The notes under the pieces: generated by a model | What the model was told of the DNA's origin: nothing | The model's database searches: none | The model's input: the letters and a program-made list of their open reading frames with translations, nothing else | Position numbers and translations under genes: made by a program | Assembly (NCBI GenBank): GCA_964358645.1 | Contig: CAYHPW010000088.1 | Coordinates: 1-6,677, forward strand | Direction of reading: 5' to 3' | Length of the DNA: 6,677 nucleotides | Origin: JBBTDV01 sp038042605 | GTDB lineage: Bacteria; Bdellovibrionota; UBA1018 | Shown here: positions 5,085-6,677 of the stretch, in pieces | Numbering within the stretch: the stretch's first letter is position 1 | Layout: each line of letters starts with the position of its first letter

Positions 5085-6677
5085 CGAGATTTGCACGCCC
5101 AACTCCACTTACTGGCATGATCATGATTGTTTTGGGAGCCGTGACATTTCAGACAGCAGATGCTGCCAGGCCTCTACAACAACACCAGTACCTCAACACA
5201 AGGCTCCCTCTGTTTTTAAACAAATCATACATACAAGATGTTGAAATAATAATAAGCGAACACGACAGCTCAGTAAGCATCAGTTTAACGGACCTAAAGA
5301 CTTCACTAGGGCAGCATCTGCTCACATCCGTAATCGAGGAACTTGAAAAAAACTCAATCCAACACGCCGGAGTTGCATGGGTCGGCTTTCGCACGATACA
5401 AGACTCCGGGTTAGTGGCGGTTTACGACGCTGCGAGGCTCGAGATTCACATCTCCATACCTGCAATTTTACATAGATCCATTGGAATACCGATAACACGC
5501 TTTACACCGCAGACTGACTTACCAGATCTCCTGCAACCAAGCCCCCTAAGCAGTTACTTGAATATGAATTTTTCACAGGACTTTGCTTCAGGAAGATTAC
5601 CACTCAAAATGCTATTAGATGGAGCCATAAACACAAAAGGATGGGTCTTGGAGGGAGCTGGAACATACACTGAACTGCAACAAGTCACCGCCACCAACAC
5701 GTCAGCAGGCTGGCAACGGGGGGATGTTAGGTTGGTCCGCGATGATCCCGACAGGATGGTTCGTTTCTCGGCTGGGGATCTCTATTACCCGGTGGAAGGA
5801 TTTTTGCGGTTCCGGCCTGCTGGCGGGATCGCAGCCGTTCGCGAGTTCTCACTGCAGCCATATCGTAACATCAGACCTGGCAGCAGTCATGAATTCATAC
5901 TTAGCCGCCCGTCAAAAGTAAAAGTACTGCTCAATGGCCGAACCGTGGCAACGCGTGATCTCGTCCCCGGGAAATATGATTTGCAAAATTTTCCTTTTAT
6001 CACAGGTATAAATGACGCCACCGTAGAGATCACCGATGATTTTGGTCGCACGGAGACTATAAATCTCATGCTATATGGAGCGGACAAGGCGTTGGCAAAA
6101 GATATTCATCAATTTTCATACGCGATCGGTGCGCCATCATCAATACCATCATCAACAAATGACAAAAACCGCAGTTACGATACTGGGAACATCAACGCAA
6201 CCATTCACCATAAAGCTGGAATAACAAATCACCTTACCATGTCAGGCTATCTGCAGACGGACAAGCACCAAAGTGTCCTCGGTGCGGGCTCGATCAAAGC
6301 GACATCCATAGGTAACTTCAGCTTAGAACCAGCGTTATCGCGGTATCCTGATCTTGGCCTGGGCTACGGTTTTAGGTTCGGTTACCTTTACACGGATTTC
6401 AACGGTCCCGCACGCACCAGCCAGAATCTAAGCACATCGTTTGAAGCACGCTCAACGACGTTCGCTGCGTTCGGCGAGCAACCTCTTTCAACCACGCCAA
6501 CATATAACATCACAGTCTCAGGAGGCAGGCAGATGCTACACAGAACCGCTCTTGGGTTATCGGTTTCATATGAAATTAGGCCATCAGCCGATGCGCCTTA
6601 CGACAGCGTCACATCAAACCTAAGCATGTCAAAATCATGGTTAAACAACATTGATACGACTTTTTTAATTACCTCCG
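5081..6677 (+). CDS. outer-membrane usher, archaic chaperone-usher pilus (partial, 3' end missing)
   Basis: An open frame from ATG 5081 to the window edge gives 532 residues and no stop; ushers are usually about 750-850 long, so roughly the last third is missing. The usher is the outer-membrane pore that receives chaperone-subunit complexes and assembles the pilus. Residues 1-28 are a signal peptide (cleavage near TADA). The N-terminal chaperone-binding domain follows (about 36-135, ending in LEIHISIP). Barrel strands begin near 158, including RFSAGDLYYPVEGF (228-241). Residues about 258-335 match the plug region of FimD-type ushers, with LQPYRNIRPGS, a VLLNGR strand, LVPGKYDLQNFP and VEITDDFGRTE. 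The wording of these motifs is typical of archaic ushers rather than FimD/PapC proper. Start codon overlaps the chaperone TGA (ATGA), so the two are one operon with coupled translation. Pilin subunits are expected downstream or elsewhere. Confidence 0.9.
   Translation, partial: MTRFARPTPLTGMIMIVLGAVTFQTADAARPLQQHQYLNTRLPLFLNKSYIQDVEIIISEHDSSVSISLTDLKTSLGQHLLTSVIEELEKNSIQHAGVAWVGFRTIQDSGLVAVYDAARLEIHISIPAILHRSIGIPITRFTPQTDLPDLLQPSPLSSYLNMNFSQDFASGRLPLKMLLDGAINTKGWVLEGAGTYTELQQVTATNTSAGWQRGDVRLVRDDPDRMVRFSAGDLYYPVEGFLRFRPAGGIAAVREFSLQPYRNIRPGSSHEFILSRPSKVKVLLNGRTVATRDLVPGKYDLQNFPFITGINDATVEITDDFGRTETINLMLYGADKALAKDIHQFSYAIGAPSSIPSSTNDKNRSYDTGNINATIHHKAGITNHLTMSGYLQTDKHQSVLGAGSIKATSIGNFSLEPALSRYPDLGLGYGFRFGYLYTDFNGPARTSQNLSTSFEARSTTFAAFGEQPLSTTPTYNITVSGGRQMLHRTALGLSVSYEIRPSADAPYDSVTSNLSMSKSWLNNIDTTFLITS

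Noticed and set aside
5724..5921. 65-codon plus-strand frame in another phase of the usher gene
   Set aside because: The usher frame is continuous through it with recognisable family motifs, so this is a shadow.

Overview
The window comes from a Gram-negative bacterium. Two secreted outer-membrane proteins and a periplasmic pilus chaperone show an outer membrane, and two sigma-54 (RpoN) activators show sigma-54-dependent control. The only phylogenetic marker is about 103 nt of the 5' end of a 16S rRNA gene. Its opening (GCGAACGCTGGCGG, GTGCTTAACACATGCAAG) is broadly like deltaproteobacterial lineages. I cannot name a genus or be sure of the phylum. Base composition is moderate in GC and I see no sharp shift between genes.

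Layout, left to right. (1) 1-103, minus strand: 5' end of 16S rRNA, cut by the window edge. (2) 104-544: rRNA leader with a good boxA antitermination element, and a candidate promoter with two AT-rich boxes at its upstream end. (3) 545-1522, minus strand: a short sigma-54 activator with only an AAA+ domain and a Fis-type HTH, and a GAFTSA loop instead of GAFTGA. (4) 1523-1693: divergent control region with a good sigma-54 (-24/-12) promoter pointing at gene 3 and a perfect 14-bp palindrome. (5) 1694-3136, plus strand: NtrC-type response regulator (receiver, AAA+, HTH). (6) 3108-4169, minus strand: unrecognised secreted protein with a predicted beta-barrel ending in Phe. Its 3' end overlaps gene 5 tail to tail by 29 bp. 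(7) 4170-4292: divergent intergenic region. (8) 4293-5084, plus: PapD-like chaperone. (9) 5081-6677, plus, open at the window end: FimD/PapC-type usher of the archaic kind, starting in a 4-bp ATGA overlap with the chaperone stop.

How they may work together. Chaperone and usher form the start of a chaperone-usher pilus operon; the pilin subunits and any tip protein are not in the window and are expected downstream. The divergent barrel protein may be an accessory outer-membrane part of the same surface system, but only position and predicted topology support this. The two activators are divergent, and a sigma-54 promoter lies in front of the short one. This fits a cascade in which a phosphorylated NtrC-type regulator, or the short protein itself, switches on the short activator. 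No histidine kinase is present. I found no convincing sigma-54 promoter in front of the pilus operon or the barrel gene, so a link between regulators and pilus is only inference.
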